Assembly: GCA_964464175.1 (NCBI GenBank)
Contig: CAYXFD010000013.1
Location: 1 to 64,000 of the forward strand
Length of the DNA stretch: 64,000 nucleotides
Origin: CAYXFD01 sp964464175
GTDB lineage: Bacteria > Cloacimonadota > Cloacimonadia > Cloacimonadales > JAJBBL01
Direction: 5' to 3'
Part shown: positions 35,001-43,597 of the stretch, in pieces
Numbering within the stretch: the first letter of the stretch is position 1
Layout: the number at the start of each line of letters is the position of its first letter
The notes under the pieces: model-generated
What the model was told of the DNA's origin: nothing
The model's database searches: none
What the model saw: only the letters and a program-made list of their open reading frames with translations
Translations under genes and position numbers: made by a program

Positions 35001-35810
35001 CTCTGGTCGATAAAGATCGATCCTACGCAGCTGAACCAGATATTGACCAATCTCTGTATAAATTCCAGAGACGCTATTGAAGGGATTGGAAAGATAACGA
35101 TCTTTACTGAGAATGTCACCTTTGATCAAGAATTCTGTGCTGATCATCCCGGTTATAAATGCGGTGAGTTTGTTTTGCTCTCCGTGCAGGATAATGGTCA
35201 CGGGATGGATCAGGAAACTCTTAAGAACATCTTCGAACCCTTCTACACAACCAAGAAAGTCGGTGAAGGATCGGGGCTCGGGCTCTCCACGATTTACGGT
35301 ATCGTTCAGCAGAACGAAGGTTTTGTTAATGTATATAGTGAACTTAATGAAGGGACTATTTTCAAGATCTATCTTCCCCGTGTCGTGAGTGATGTTACAA
35401 CTGTTCAAGCGGAGGTAATTCCGGAGAAAGCAGTCCGCTGTGGAAACGAAACAATTCTGTTAGTAGAAGACGAAATGTCTATCTTATCGATGCTCAAATC
35501 GATGCTTGAAAATTCCGGCTACACTGTCCTGGCGGCAAATTCACCTGAAGAAGCTTTCGGATTGGCAGGTGAGAACAAAGATAAGATCAATATGCTGATA
35601 ACAGATATGATCATGCCCCAAATGAACGGTTATGATCTGGCTCTGAAATTAAAAACCGAGATTTCCGGTTTAAAAGTTCTCTTTATGTCCGGATACATCG
35701 ATTATGTTCTTAAAAACGAAAACTCCCTTGATTTCAAGGTTAATTATATTCAAAAGCCATTTTCGTTCAAAGAATTTCTTGCTATGGTTAGAAATCTTCT
35801 GGACAGTTAA
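29064..35810 (+). CDS. Giant hybrid histidine kinase: REC, seven PAS, five GAF, HisKA, HATPase, REC
   Basis: The protein has about 2248 residues from the preferred ATG 29064. The frame is open to ATG 29001, but the REC domain starts right after 29064 and GGAAA lies upstream. Approximate order is: REC 5-130, PAS 137, GAF 255, GAF 444, PAS 606, PAS 735, PAS 870, GAF 995, PAS 1158, GAF 1279, PAS 1449, GAF 1573, PAS 1736, HisKA with H1888 (GGVAHDYNN), HATPase (DNGHGMD, GSGLGLS) 1980-2105, and REC from 2130. No membrane segment is seen, so it is a soluble multi-input sensor. Two GAF types are each duplicated internally: IRNVNQLIVQEDDL occurs twice, with CxxC-containing loops, and NIAHAV occurs twice. 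The downstream partner is unknown. Confidence 0.95.
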   Translation: MGSCTDKVILLIDSDDRAANDLRRVIEKYGYSVIIADSGKKAHEVIDSDTNIDLVMLDASLDKGTDVIATAQSILDKRDLPLIFLTTEGSEHEIRKSENIVTYGFIDKGSKAYLVIATIKTALRIYEIQRKLWTHVNRNAALIRVIPDLLFVIDRNGFYREIYASDDDLLALPPEELIGKSLSAVFSQDAVNSFLESFRVCLETGKLQALEYELTVNKERRFFRARITRFNEDSVLSVVQDITESKKAKNKIESLNSLLLSIRNVNQLIVQEDDLLAVMRGASEILVETWQYLNIEISLIDERTGKISPVTSAGKLGHGDWFVIPEVDGNAPTCINDAVKERRTIELEDYQTYCKDCPYFSIAFPHKKIVIPMLENDQLIGLMCVSTTPEQVFFAEEIELLEEVAADLVYAGKKLKAEQKIKEKNRLLTILNDYSMELSSVTVSNNIYSLISHKLKEITNAKFVSISIYEEKTSSLIVKFTTISEESNKKLSGIIGRKLEELRMKVTPEMYRRITQEVVGDAGSLEETTFGSIPKVVSNMIQKVFGVEWFTGIALMHKESLVGTVVIIGDKETKRPDNEDLKAFAGVTANALQRWKAEKSLLESHSKWQFALEGTGDGIWDWDIENGKVNYSANLKKMLGYEDNDLESTMQQKEKLIHSEDLSHYRKKLQSHLKDKTAFFSDECRMLCRDGSYKWVLDRGKVIRRSAGKSPLRMIGVQTDLSYLKETEQELRESEYRYTTIVNNAYDGIILQNAQGEILTWNKAAARILGISEKRVVGHTSLNREWDTIREDGSAYPKEEHPSMITLKTGKPCRNVIMGFKKRSGKVTWININTSPLFKSEDPQPYAVIISLSDITEIKKADKSLKESELRYRLIFENSKDAMMTLEPPTWRFTSGNSAIFDMFKAKDLAEFTACEPWKLSPEKQPDGTLSEEKAKRMIEIAMRKGSSFFEWTHRRLTGEEFSATVLLTRIEMSGSRFLHATVRDISERKRDETIRIIQANIAHAVSVAESLYELYEIVREELSTLLDTRNCFIAFYDETTGMFSTPFEKDVKDSIKSWAADGSLTGYVLKRKRAILLSKERIEKMAEAGRVRKIGTTAESWLGVPIKIDGKYKAVFVVQNYKNKNAYDKNSVELLRLIAEQLSIYIDHKKAEDKLAEERKQLLSIFDSIDEAIYISDPETYEILFVNKTLKSVFGKDLIGGICYRELQNRETPCEFCTNDKILKNKGSSYNWEHNNLHLQRDFLITDKIIKWTDGRDVRFEIARDFTESKKAQERVKDLNSLLMAIRNVNQLIVQEDDLFKVMQNSCEILLETRQYLNIEISLLDESEEFIRPYATSGEHEKSDWQISLTGEGSVLKCIKETVLTGKSVVVSDPDNYCRTCPEINDDSLHETVVIPISQNERPVGLMRTCMIQGHKITQDEIDLLEEVAGDLGFARAKILAEKSLQSSEELFRNLYENATIGIYRTTPEGEILLANQSLITMLGFESFEELKNRNLEKDYFEARYSRKSFRERLDREGFVKGLETSWRLMNGKIITVLESARVIRDNSGNPLYYEGTVEDITDNKRDAVIKEVQYNIAHAVASAKDISELYEIVRDELAKLIDTTNFYIAQYNVAADEFSSPYFIDERDNIAVWDAKKSLTGYVLKQKKAVLVNKEELLKLYEMREVDLIGEVAANWLGVPVRITGNVWGVIVVQSYEEKDIYDDHSIRILELIANQLSIYIERKLGEESLQESERKQAALLANLPGMSYRCKNDRDWTMEFVSDGCLDLTGYRQEELLLNEKLSFNELIFPEYREMLWEKWQEILARKEDFAGEYKILTKDGQEKWVWEQGSGVYTEEGEVIALEGFITDITERKQAEEDREVLEAKLIQAQKMDAIGRLAGGVAHDYNNMLGVILGHTEMILADMDPHDPNYPNLKEIKKATERSADLTKQLLAFARKQTIFPKKLNLNSSIDDMLRMLQRLIGENIELSWKPAADLWSIKIDPTQLNQILTNLCINSRDAIEGIGKITIFTENVTFDQEFCADHPGYKCGEFVLLSVQDNGHGMDQETLKNIFEPFYTTKKVGEGSGLGLSTIYGIVQQNEGFVNVYSELNEGTIFKIYLPRVVSDVTTVQAEVIPEKAVRCGNETILLVEDEMSILSMLKSMLENSGYTVLAANSPEEAFGLAGENKDKINMLITDMIMPQMNGYDLALKLKTEISGLKVLFMSGYIDYVLKNENSLDFKVNYIQKPFSFKEFLAMVRNLLDS

Positions 35811-35946
35811 AAGACTAGCCCTCCTGCAACTTTACCTGTGATGGGAATTAGATGAAAATAGTTGCTTTCTGGCAACCAATAAGGGGCAATTATCATTTCG
35901 TCATTCGGTATCCAATAAAGACCTAATAAGTGAGAAAAAAAAGCAA

Positions 35947-36942
35947 ATGCATAGTAACAATAGAGTGTTAGCTCTCTTTTCCGGCGGGCTTGACAGTGTG
36001 TTGAGCATTTTGTGGATGAAAAAGCTCGGTTACGAAGTTTTACCGGTCTTTTTTGAGAGCTTTTTTTTTGGTGCGGAGAACGCTGAAGAAGCAGCTAAAG
36101 CTGCCGGTTTGGAGCTAAAGGTTATCGATATCGGAGAAGAATTACTGGAAGTTCTAAAAAAACCGCGTTACGGCTTCGGAAAGAATATGAATCCCTGTAT
36201 TGACTGTCACTCTCTGATGTTTAAAACCGCGGGGGAACTTCTGGAGAGTGAGGGGAGAGATTTCCTGATTTCGGGGGAGGTCTTAGGACAACGTCCGATG
36301 TCACAGAGACTTGATGCTATGAATGCCGTAGCGAAAATGAGCGGATTTCGCGATCTTATTGTCAGACCCCTGTCACAGAGATTACTCGCTGATACATTGC
36401 CCATAAAAAAGGGTTGGGTAAAAAAAGAAGAGATGCTCGATATTCAGGGGAGAAGCCGGCAGAGGCAAATAGAACTGGCAAAGGATTTTGGACTGAAGGA
36501 GTATAGCACACCTGGCGGAGGTTGTCTGCTAACGGATAAGGGGTATTCCGAGCGGCTAAAAGATCTTTTCTCATATAACATGCTGGAAGGGAGATTTATC
36601 AAATTTCTCCGCTACGGCAGGCATTTTCGGCTGAGTCCGGAAGTCAAATTGATAATCGGTAGAAATGAGCAGGAACTGGAAAAAATATTCCGTCTTGTTG
36701 AGGATGAGACGGTTATAAAGGCAGCAGACTGTTTGGGACCGGTAGGTGTTATTAACAAAAGCAGAGAGATGAATCCCGGCGAGTTGCATAGGGCTGCTGA
36801 ATTGGTTTTAAGTTACACTAATAAAGCTAAGGAAGAGGATACCATTGCTTACGGCTTGAACAACGACCTTCAGGGTAAGGTCAAGGTTCATAAACTATCA
36901 CGTAGCAAGATCGATGACCTGCTGATAAAATCTAATACTTAA
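35947..36942 (+). CDS. PP-loop tRNA thiolase-like protein
   Basis: This 331-residue protein has an N-terminal PP-loop ATP pyrophosphatase motif (LFSGGLDSVLSILWM), a NPCIDCH motif that supplies two Cys, and a third Cys in TPGGGCLLTD. This arrangement matches MnmA/ThiI/TtuA-like sulfur-transfer proteins in which three Cys may hold a 4Fe-4S cluster. The C-terminal part (FLRYGRHFRLSPEVKLIIGRN) is typical of the FCB/Thermotogae-type homologues, often labelled tRNA thiouridylase or ThiI-like. Which tRNA position is modified cannot be decided here. The next gene, an MBL hydrolase, is 17 nt downstream and likely cotranscribed. Confidence 0.85.
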   Translation: MHSNNRVLALFSGGLDSVLSILWMKKLGYEVLPVFFESFFFGAENAEEAAKAAGLELKVIDIGEELLEVLKKPRYGFGKNMNPCIDCHSLMFKTAGELLESEGRDFLISGEVLGQRPMSQRLDAMNAVAKMSGFRDLIVRPLSQRLLADTLPIKKGWVKKEEMLDIQGRSRQRQIELAKDFGLKEYSTPGGGCLLTDKGYSERLKDLFSYNMLEGRFIKFLRYGRHFRLSPEVKLIIGRNEQELEKIFRLVEDETVIKAADCLGPVGVINKSREMNPGELHRAAELVLSYTNKAKEEDTIAYGLNNDLQGKVKVHKLSRSKIDDLLIKSNT

Positions 36943-36959
36943 AAAGAGTGAGGTAGATA

Positions 36960-37592
36960 ATGAAATTTGAACAATTTGTCCTGCTCAAAGATTTCGAAAC
37001 AAATACCTATCTGTTATGGGATGAAAAGAGCCTCGAAGCCATGCTGTTAGATCCGGGAGCTCCGGGAGAGCAAGTAGTGAAGTCCATAACCGATAAGAAA
37101 TTGACTTTGAAGTATATTGTCAATACTCATGGACATGGTGATCATATCGGAGGAAACCGCTATTTCAAAGGGAAATATCCTGAAGCAAAATTATGTATTC
37201 ATCAAGATGATGAACCGATGCTTTACAAAGCAGATCTGAATCTGAGCCTGTATTATGAGAAAACTACAGTATCTCCTCCGGCTGAGGTTATACTGGAAGA
37301 TGGGATGTCACTTTTTCTGGGGAAAGAGGAGGTGAAGGTCATTCATACTCCTGGGCATACAAAAGGAGGAGTCTGCCTGTTGACGGGTACTTTGCTCTTC
37401 AGTGGAGATACCCTCTTTGCCGAAAACGTAGGGAGAACTGATCTGCCGGGAGGCAGTTTCTCTGATCTGGCAGCTTCGATAAAGAATAAGCTTTTCAGCT
37501 TAGAGGGGATGGTTCTGGTGCTTCCGGGTCATGGTGAGCAAACTACGATCGGAGAAGAAAAGGAATATAACCCTTATGTGGGTGAAGCCTAA
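36960..37592 (+). CDS. Metallo-beta-lactamase-fold hydrolase (glyoxalase II-like)
   Basis: This 210-residue protein has the full set of MBL metal ligands: HGHGDH (residues about 58-63), HTPGHTKGG, FSGDTLFAENVGRTDLPGG and LPGHGEQTTIGEEKEYNPYV. The length and the GRTDL..G motif match the short glyoxalase II-like (YcbL-type) hydrolases that act on thioesters. It is cytosolic, with no signal peptide. It follows the PP-loop gene closely with its own GAGG ribosome site, and a bidirectional terminator lies 39 nt after the stop. Confidence 0.92.
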   Translation: MKFEQFVLLKDFETNTYLLWDEKSLEAMLLDPGAPGEQVVKSITDKKLTLKYIVNTHGHGDHIGGNRYFKGKYPEAKLCIHQDDEPMLYKADLNLSLYYEKTTVSPPAEVILEDGMSLFLGKEEVKVIHTPGHTKGGVCLLTGTLLFSGDTLFAENVGRTDLPGGSFSDLAASIKNKLFSLEGMVLVLPGHGEQTTIGEEKEYNPYVGEA

Positions 37593-37630
37593 AGAGTTTG
37601 AAGCTTTAATTACGCAGCAATAATAGAAAA

Positions 37631-37660
37631 AGAGCGGTTACGGAGGGTGGTAACCGCTCT
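37631..37660. terminator. Bidirectional terminator between convergent genes
   Basis: AGAGCGGTTAC (37631-37641) and GTAACCGCTCT (37650-37660) form an 11-bp stem with an 8-nt loop. A-rich sequence on the left gives TTTTTCTATT on the minus strand; TGTATTTT follows on the plus strand. It serves both the MBL gene and the 37687 gene. Confidence 0.85.
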
Positions 37661-37686
37661 TGTATTTTGTGGGGATCAGTTCGTTT

Positions 37687-39951
37687 TTACTTCAACAGCA
37701 GTATCTTATGATTAACCTTCAGGTTTTCAGCTGTGAAACGAATAAAATATACTCCGGAAGGAACGTTTCCGGAATTATCATCTACTCCGTCCCAGACAAA
37801 TTCTGAGTTTGCAGAGGGAGAACTCTCGATAAGCGTTCTGACTAACTGCCCTTTGGTATTGTAAATCTTCAGGCTGATGGGACTGTTTGGCGAGTAGTTG
37901 ATTTTATCCAATGAGATAGTTATGCTGGGATTAAAGGGATTGGGATAAGCTGTTATTCTATCGGAGCGAGAGGGTACCGGTATCAGTATATCCTGATCAG
38001 TACTTACCCAATACCCGGAACCGGAACCGCCATAAGCTCCCATATCATTTCTTACCGTTCCTTTGGCGGGAAAGAGAGCATATCCGGGATTATCCGGATC
38101 TTCCGGATCATTATAGGCAACTCCCGGATTACCTGTATCCACAGAGGGTGAACTATCCTCTAAGTACCAGATTGCCGACAAACCGTCAAAGTTAACACCC
38201 GACCCGTCAGAAGGCTGAATGAATAAAGGATCTTCATCAATATTATCTGTTCCTGAAGATCCGCCGCTGATATTGCTGTATTCAATTAGAGTAACGGAAT
38301 TGGGGAAACTGGAAAGAGCAGGTTCTGCTCCTCTGATGATGGAGTTACGTATCTGTAAGAAGGAGTTATGGTTGAAGATGTGGAAAGCGTTAGTTCCCAG
38401 GTTTACATTATGGGTAATGGTATTGTTGATAAAATTAACAGCAGCACCTGATTTTACGCCAAAAGCCGAGGAAAATTGCCCGGAGTTGTTGACGAAGAGA
38501 TTGTTCTTAACATCAAAGCTTGAAGCATTGATCTCCAGAGCTGCAATTCCGTTTGTGCTCTGATTGTTGGCAAAGATGTTGTTTTGGAGAGTAATATTAT
38601 CGGTAGTGCTTATCTTCAAAGCTCCGGGATCATTGCCCCCGGAATTTTGGTAGAAGGTGTTTCCTATTATATTGACCCGGGAACCTGTTACGATTAGAGC
38701 AGCTTGATTTGCTTTAGAGATATGGCAATTCTTCAGCGTGTTCTCAATCTGGCTGTCTATTATTCTCATCCCCAGCCACCAGGTATCTGAAGTAAAGACA
38801 ATCGGTTCCTGCTCTTCAGCGTTAGCATAAAGATACCCTTCAATCGTAATAGAACTCTGACTGGTACGAATTTCAACCCCCGGTTCGATGATCAGGAAAG
38901 AGTCTTCGGGAACGATAACGTCACCGGAGATAAGATAGGGACTATGAGCTGAATGCCAAGTACCGCCTATGTTTCCGGAGATGCCTTCCGGGGCTGTCAC
39001 AACTATGTAGTTTTCCGAAACCAACTCTTCCGTATCAGTTCCGTCAGAGACACGGAGAGTAATGTCATAAGTTCCGGGTTCAGTATAGGTAAAAGCCGGA
39101 TTTTGCTCCGTACTGTCGATATTTCCGTCTCCGTTAAGATCCCATTCCCAGGAAACAATATTCTGAGAGGGCATGGAATGGTCATAAAACTGAACAGACA
39201 GACTGGGTGGTCCCTGATGGACATTGCTCGAAAACATAGGCATAAGCCCGGCAAATGAGGCTTTGGCAGCCTGATGGATAGGGGCATTACCGGTCACGAG
39301 ACTCTGGACAATAACCACTGCGGAAACATTGTATATATCCCAGGAAGTATCAAGATTGAATGTATGCGAGAAGGTTTCGGATTGTCCGGTTGAGGTCAGA
39401 TTGAAATTCTGCTGGCTATACGCCTTGACAGAGGCAAAATAGTCAGGATCCATTACTCCGGTCAGGTCGTAAGTCAGAATGAATAATATCCGGTTGTTGG
39501 TTGTCGAAATATTGCCGGTCATAATAGTCTCAGCATTGACGAGTAACTGATTCTGGTCATTAATGGTAAGGTCGAGATTTATCTCGAGGGGGCTGTTCAG
39601 TCCCACTAATTGATTGTAGGCATTCACGTAGTTATTATAGGCATTGGTAGCACCTATAATAGTATTCGTTCCTCCCCATTGAGCATGAGGCACATATTGT
39701 CCGTTATAAAGTCCGAATCTTGTCGAGAAACTGGGGCTGGTGTGAGCACCGTTAGCTTGCCAAATAAGGGGAATGAAATAGGGGAAGTTATCAGGGTCAT
39801 TAAAAAGTTGAGCCAACGCAGACCGCGCTGGGGGGCAACTCGGGCACGTAGTTGACGTGAACATTTCTCCCACGACAAACATCTGTGTGCCCAGCAACAG
39901 AGGTGTCAGCAGGAGAAGAAAGCTTAGAAAAAAGAGAAGCTTCTTCATCAT
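37687..39951 (-). CDS. Secreted Omp28-like / PKD / beta-helix protein with sorting domain
   Basis: This 754-residue protein has a signal peptide (about 1-20). An Omp28-like thioredoxin-fold head follows (about 22-230) with TSTTCPSCPP, then a PKD domain (VSWEWDLNGDGNIDS, YDITLRVSDG; about 235-315). A right-handed parallel beta-helix spans about 330-600 (repeated NN.F.NN, NITLQNNIFANN), and a type IX-like sorting domain ends the chain (YPNPFNPSITISL ... PSGVYFIRF ... KILLLK). It is the last gene of a minus-strand redox/secretion operon and lies 13 nt after the related 39965 gene. It is a surface or released protein of unknown ligand. The CPSC motif suggests possible disulfide chemistry. Confidence 0.9.
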   Translation of the reverse strand: MMKKLLFFLSFLLLLTPLLLGTQMFVVGEMFTSTTCPSCPPARSALAQLFNDPDNFPYFIPLIWQANGAHTSPSFSTRFGLYNGQYVPHAQWGGTNTIIGATNAYNNYVNAYNQLVGLNSPLEINLDLTINDQNQLLVNAETIMTGNISTTNNRILFILTYDLTGVMDPDYFASVKAYSQQNFNLTSTGQSETFSHTFNLDTSWDIYNVSAVVIVQSLVTGNAPIHQAAKASFAGLMPMFSSNVHQGPPSLSVQFYDHSMPSQNIVSWEWDLNGDGNIDSTEQNPAFTYTEPGTYDITLRVSDGTDTEELVSENYIVVTAPEGISGNIGGTWHSAHSPYLISGDVIVPEDSFLIIEPGVEIRTSQSSITIEGYLYANAEEQEPIVFTSDTWWLGMRIIDSQIENTLKNCHISKANQAALIVTGSRVNIIGNTFYQNSGGNDPGALKISTTDNITLQNNIFANNQSTNGIAALEINASSFDVKNNLFVNNSGQFSSAFGVKSGAAVNFINNTITHNVNLGTNAFHIFNHNSFLQIRNSIIRGAEPALSSFPNSVTLIEYSNISGGSSGTDNIDEDPLFIQPSDGSGVNFDGLSAIWYLEDSSPSVDTGNPGVAYNDPEDPDNPGYALFPAKGTVRNDMGAYGGSGSGYWVSTDQDILIPVPSRSDRITAYPNPFNPSITISLDKINYSPNSPISLKIYNTKGQLVRTLIESSPSANSEFVWDGVDDNSGNVPSGVYFIRFTAENLKVNHKILLLK

Positions 39952-39964
39952 TACTCCTTTTGAT

Positions 39965-42022
39965 TTAATTAACGATTAACATCTTTCTTATTACCGTTTG
40001 CTTAGTATTGGTTAGTTTGTAAAAATATACGCCGCTGACAACTTTTCTATTTCTTTCATTTTTCCCATCCCATATAACCTTACCTATATTATCGGCTGAA
40101 AGCTCCAAACCTGTCAAGGTTTTAATCAACTGTCCTTTGACATTGTGAATAGTAATGACAGCATCGTTAGCGAGTTGACCGTCTGGTACAGAGAAGGGGA
40201 TAACGACATAATTACCTGTTGTCCGGTCGGTTCCTGTCTTATTGAGGAAAAAGGGATTGGGATAACTCGGAAGGAGTTTTAGGGAAGTATCAGTTAGCGG
40301 GAGTGTGTCGTCATCAGTGTTTGTAGTAGAAAACCAGGCTATAGAATTCAAAAGCATATCGGAACGGTCATTGTAGTTGTCAATTGCTTCGAAACCGAAA
40401 GCTAAATAGATAATCTTGGCATTTCTGCCGTAGTGTAGAGAACGAATACCGGCAACTGAGTCGTCTCCGTTATGATAGTGAAGAATGGGAAAGGAACTAT
40501 CTCTGAGAGGGGCGATGACTTCCGGTGAATATTGATTATCAGCACCGTCACCCTCGGCGATCGCAAAGTTCAAGCCATCTGTGATTAGATCATCTTCCAC
40601 TCCACTGACAGACCGGCTGTCAGTATCTGCGGTAATTAAGTCGGACTGGAGGTAGTCATGATAAAAAGAGGGATCAGAATAGAGTGGATTAGAAATCAGG
40701 TCTTTTCCGATATTCTGTCCGGAGAGGAATAGGTTGTATCCGTTATCGAGAAACGAACGTAAGAATGATGTTTCTGTGAGGGTCAGGGCAGGTTCCCGTT
40801 CTCCTGTAATCCAGATCAGGGTATCGAAATAAGGGGTTATTGAATCCGAAATATCAGCATAGACCGTGTTCCAAACCCCGTAGGAATATTGGCTCTCTTC
40901 TAATACAGCAGTGGAATAGTCTTCGTAATTCGACCACCCGTCACTGTCAATAATGAGCAGGTCAACATCATTTGTTAGATAGCGGAAGGGGATGTTATAA
41001 TCATCAGGGAAAAGAGAGGATTGAACTGTAAAATGATAGTCCATCATTCCGGCTTCGTCGGGGATGACATTAGCATGAAAACTTCTGACTTCACCTGATT
41101 CAAGGGGGAAATCATAAGGTCCAATATAACACAGACCATCTTCGTCACAAAAAGAGGTAAGCCAGCCAGCGGGAGCATTATCGATCATAATATTGATTGT
41201 CAGATCAATAGAGTCTCCAGGATTGAATAAAGAAAAGTACTCAACTTCAAATAATCCCGTTGCAGGTCCGATATCCATTCTCTTGTTCGGTACGACTGCT
41301 CTCAGGTTATATGCAGGAGAGGGGTAAGTCGAAGCAGCCTGAACAATATCTCCCTCTGAATCAACGACATAGACTAAGGCAGAGAGATTGTTTTCATCCC
41401 AGGAAGGTTCAGTAGAAAAGGAGGTATTCAGGGTAATGGTATTATTCTGACCGGAGAGCGAAAAAATCTCTTGTTCTATCGTCCTTGCTAAATTTGTCAG
41501 TTCATTTGAGACGTTATCTTCTATCAGAATAAAGCGGGTAGTGGCATTTTGAAACTCTTCTGTGTCCGATAACATAGTGATCATGATCTCAATGTTTCCT
41601 GAGGCAGTGTCAAAATTCAAAATCTCTATCTGCAAGGGCGAAGGTGAATAATAATCCTTCTCCACGAGTGCCTGGTAGGGGAGACCATTGCTGAGCGGAA
41701 AATTTACCCCGGTTATTCTTGCCTTGCCGTTAACTATAAAGGAAGGGAATTCGCTGACCGAATATTCCTGGACAAGATTTTCGATTTCCGGTGCTGAGTA
41801 CTGACCACTGTTCTGAGAGGTATAATAACGAACAGGAATAACATCTCCGGAGGAATACCTGTTCTGTAATTCATCAATACCGCTATAGGCTTCGGCAGCA
41901 TCAGGGCTCCAACTGGCAGTAATCAATTCTGCTACAATCAGTCTCGGCTGGTAAGGGAGTTCCCCAAAGAGAAGGGTGAGTGATATACTAAAAAGCAGGA
42001 TGATCAATAAGAAAACTTTCAT
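39965..42022 (-). CDS. Secreted Omp28-like protein with sorting domain, CxxC lost
   Basis: This 685-residue protein has a signal peptide (about 1-20). A thioredoxin-fold Omp28-like head follows, whose active-site segment reads AELITASWSPDAAEA, so both Cys of the usual CxxC are absent. A middle beta-sandwich region is next, then an alpha/beta domain (about 350-540; YFDTLIWITGEREPALTLTE, LFLSGQNIGKDL) resembling the glutamine-amidotransferase/peptidase-like domains of FCB secreted proteins. It ends in a type IX-like sorting domain (YPNPFFLNKTG ... KVVSGVYFYKL ... KMLIVN). The ribosome site is GGAGG. It precedes the 37687 gene, with which it is likely cotranscribed. The function is unknown; a redox role is unlikely without Cys. 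Confidence 0.88.
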   Translation of the reverse strand: MKVFLLIILLFSISLTLLFGELPYQPRLIVAELITASWSPDAAEAYSGIDELQNRYSSGDVIPVRYYTSQNSGQYSAPEIENLVQEYSVSEFPSFIVNGKARITGVNFPLSNGLPYQALVEKDYYSPSPLQIEILNFDTASGNIEIMITMLSDTEEFQNATTRFILIEDNVSNELTNLARTIEQEIFSLSGQNNTITLNTSFSTEPSWDENNLSALVYVVDSEGDIVQAASTYPSPAYNLRAVVPNKRMDIGPATGLFEVEYFSLFNPGDSIDLTINIMIDNAPAGWLTSFCDEDGLCYIGPYDFPLESGEVRSFHANVIPDEAGMMDYHFTVQSSLFPDDYNIPFRYLTNDVDLLIIDSDGWSNYEDYSTAVLEESQYSYGVWNTVYADISDSITPYFDTLIWITGEREPALTLTETSFLRSFLDNGYNLFLSGQNIGKDLISNPLYSDPSFYHDYLQSDLITADTDSRSVSGVEDDLITDGLNFAIAEGDGADNQYSPEVIAPLRDSSFPILHYHNGDDSVAGIRSLHYGRNAKIIYLAFGFEAIDNYNDRSDMLLNSIAWFSTTNTDDDTLPLTDTSLKLLPSYPNPFFLNKTGTDRTTGNYVVIPFSVPDGQLANDAVITIHNVKGQLIKTLTGLELSADNIGKVIWDGKNERNRKVVSGVYFYKLTNTKQTVIRKMLIVN

Positions 42023-42154
42023 TCCAACCTCCTTCGGTTTTGTTCTCTAAAAAATTATAGCGCTATGGCTTGCAGCCATTTTCTTTCACTAAGATCGCTG
42101 AACTGTGGCATTTGTTCCTTCGGCAGCTTTGTCAGTAAATACCGTTTCCAGTGA

Positions 42155-43597
42155 TCAGAATCTCGTTATCAGGTCTAACCGTAATCCTTGAAACGGGGTA
42201 GTATAATAGCATACTCCGCTTCGGCAAACTTTGCCTCCTCTCTCTTCTCCGACAAATAACTTCAGTTCGGTATGTGAAAAAAGGTCTGCTGTCGCTTCCA
42301 GTCCAAACCAGTTTCGGTTGTCTGCCGGGTTACTTAGTTCATTGAATTCCAACTCTGATATCAAAGAGAGTGACAAGTTCCTGAAAAAGATATCGAATTG
42401 CAGGAGCGGCTTGTAAATTTCCCTCTCTGAATCCTGCCTGGTCTCTTCCCGATATCCGAATTCAGTGCGAAGATGTACCGGTAAAGTGAAAAGAGCAAAA
42501 TCGAAAAGCAGTGCCGGAGTAATCTCCTTGTACCAGAGTTCCCAATCTTTGTCTATTGTCTCGAACTGAGCATATTCCAAACCTAAGATGAAACTATCAA
42601 AATCTTTTCTCCCTTCGATAAAGAGATCACTCTGCCTGATAGAAAAACTGCTGTTCCAGGCTTCGGAATAGATAACTGAAATCTCGGTAGTGAAGTCGGG
42701 AATATATCTGAGTTGCCCGAGTAATCCTTCTTCATCGGCTCCAGGCTGAATCCTCTCGGAGAGAGGTTCTTCACTGGCATTCAGAGTGGGGAGGTCATTC
42801 ATTCGATCATCGAAACGGTCATATCTCTTATAACCCGAAGAGATGGTGAAATTTCCAAGATAAGTGTTTGCCATACCGTAAAGAGCTTGTCCCCGGAATT
42901 CGCCGGCTATATTCCTGTAGGTCTTTGTCTCGGCATATTCAGCATAAAAATCGTAGAGATCGGTAAGCAGCTCGATCCTGCTTCCGGCGGTAATTCTGGT
43001 GCTGTACTTACTATCGATTCGTTGAACCTCTTGCCTGGTGAAACTGAAACCTAACTGGTTAAACCAGAGAAAGGGGAGTGAATAATCCAACCCCCCGATG
43101 ATATCCTTGCGGTTAACATTATTCTCACTGGGAAGAGTGGCATATAGTGCCTTTAAATTATGATCTCCTGAACTTAAGCGTAAGTTCAGGCCGGTTAAGC
43201 GGGTATCGTGATCATAAGCCTTATCTCTGAAAGCTCTCATTATAATACCGTTACCGAAGAATTCGGAAAAAGAGCCGGCACGTACTCTGGAAGCAGGTAA
43301 ACTGATTTGGATATATCTTTCATCCCAGCGGTAATCAAGGTCACTATGATGTAATACTTCGATAGCCTGAAACTGATCATATTTCGGTAATTCGGCGATA
43401 AATGACATACCGGCTTCGATATTTTTATAGTTCAATCTTAGGGTAGTTTCGTTGTAGAAGTAATTGGAAAGGGAATCTTCTGCTGCTTTATAAATGAACT
43501 GAGCTTCATTGATCCCCGACAGGCTGAAGTCTCCGTAACAGAGGCTGAGAGAGAAGAATACCAGTAAGAAGAATGATAAGAATACACTTTTATTCAT
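42155..43597 (-). CDS. Outer-membrane beta-barrel protein
   Basis: This 480-residue protein has a signal peptide (about 1-23) followed by alternating beta strands with aromatic girdle residues and a C-terminal aromatic residue (LDLITRF). The pattern resembles the DUF6029-type barrels of Bacteroidetes (FSEFFGNGIIMRAFRDKAYDHDTRLTG, LNLRLSSGDHNLKALYA). It overlaps the TlpA-like gene by 4 nt (ATGA), so translation is coupled. In other FCB genomes such barrels accompany Omp28/TlpA genes, and a role in surface assembly or import of a redox partner is possible. Family name from pattern only. Confidence 0.82.
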   Translation of the reverse strand: MNKSVFLSFFLLVFFSLSLCYGDFSLSGINEAQFIYKAAEDSLSNYFYNETTLRLNYKNIEAGMSFIAELPKYDQFQAIEVLHHSDLDYRWDERYIQISLPASRVRAGSFSEFFGNGIIMRAFRDKAYDHDTRLTGLNLRLSSGDHNLKALYATLPSENNVNRKDIIGGLDYSLPFLWFNQLGFSFTRQEVQRIDSKYSTRITAGSRIELLTDLYDFYAEYAETKTYRNIAGEFRGQALYGMANTYLGNFTISSGYKRYDRFDDRMNDLPTLNASEEPLSERIQPGADEEGLLGQLRYIPDFTTEISVIYSEAWNSSFSIRQSDLFIEGRKDFDSFILGLEYAQFETIDKDWELWYKEITPALLFDFALFTLPVHLRTEFGYREETRQDSEREIYKPLLQFDIFFRNLSLSLISELEFNELSNPADNRNWFGLEATADLFSHTELKLFVGEERGGKVCRSGVCYYTTPFQGLRLDLITRF

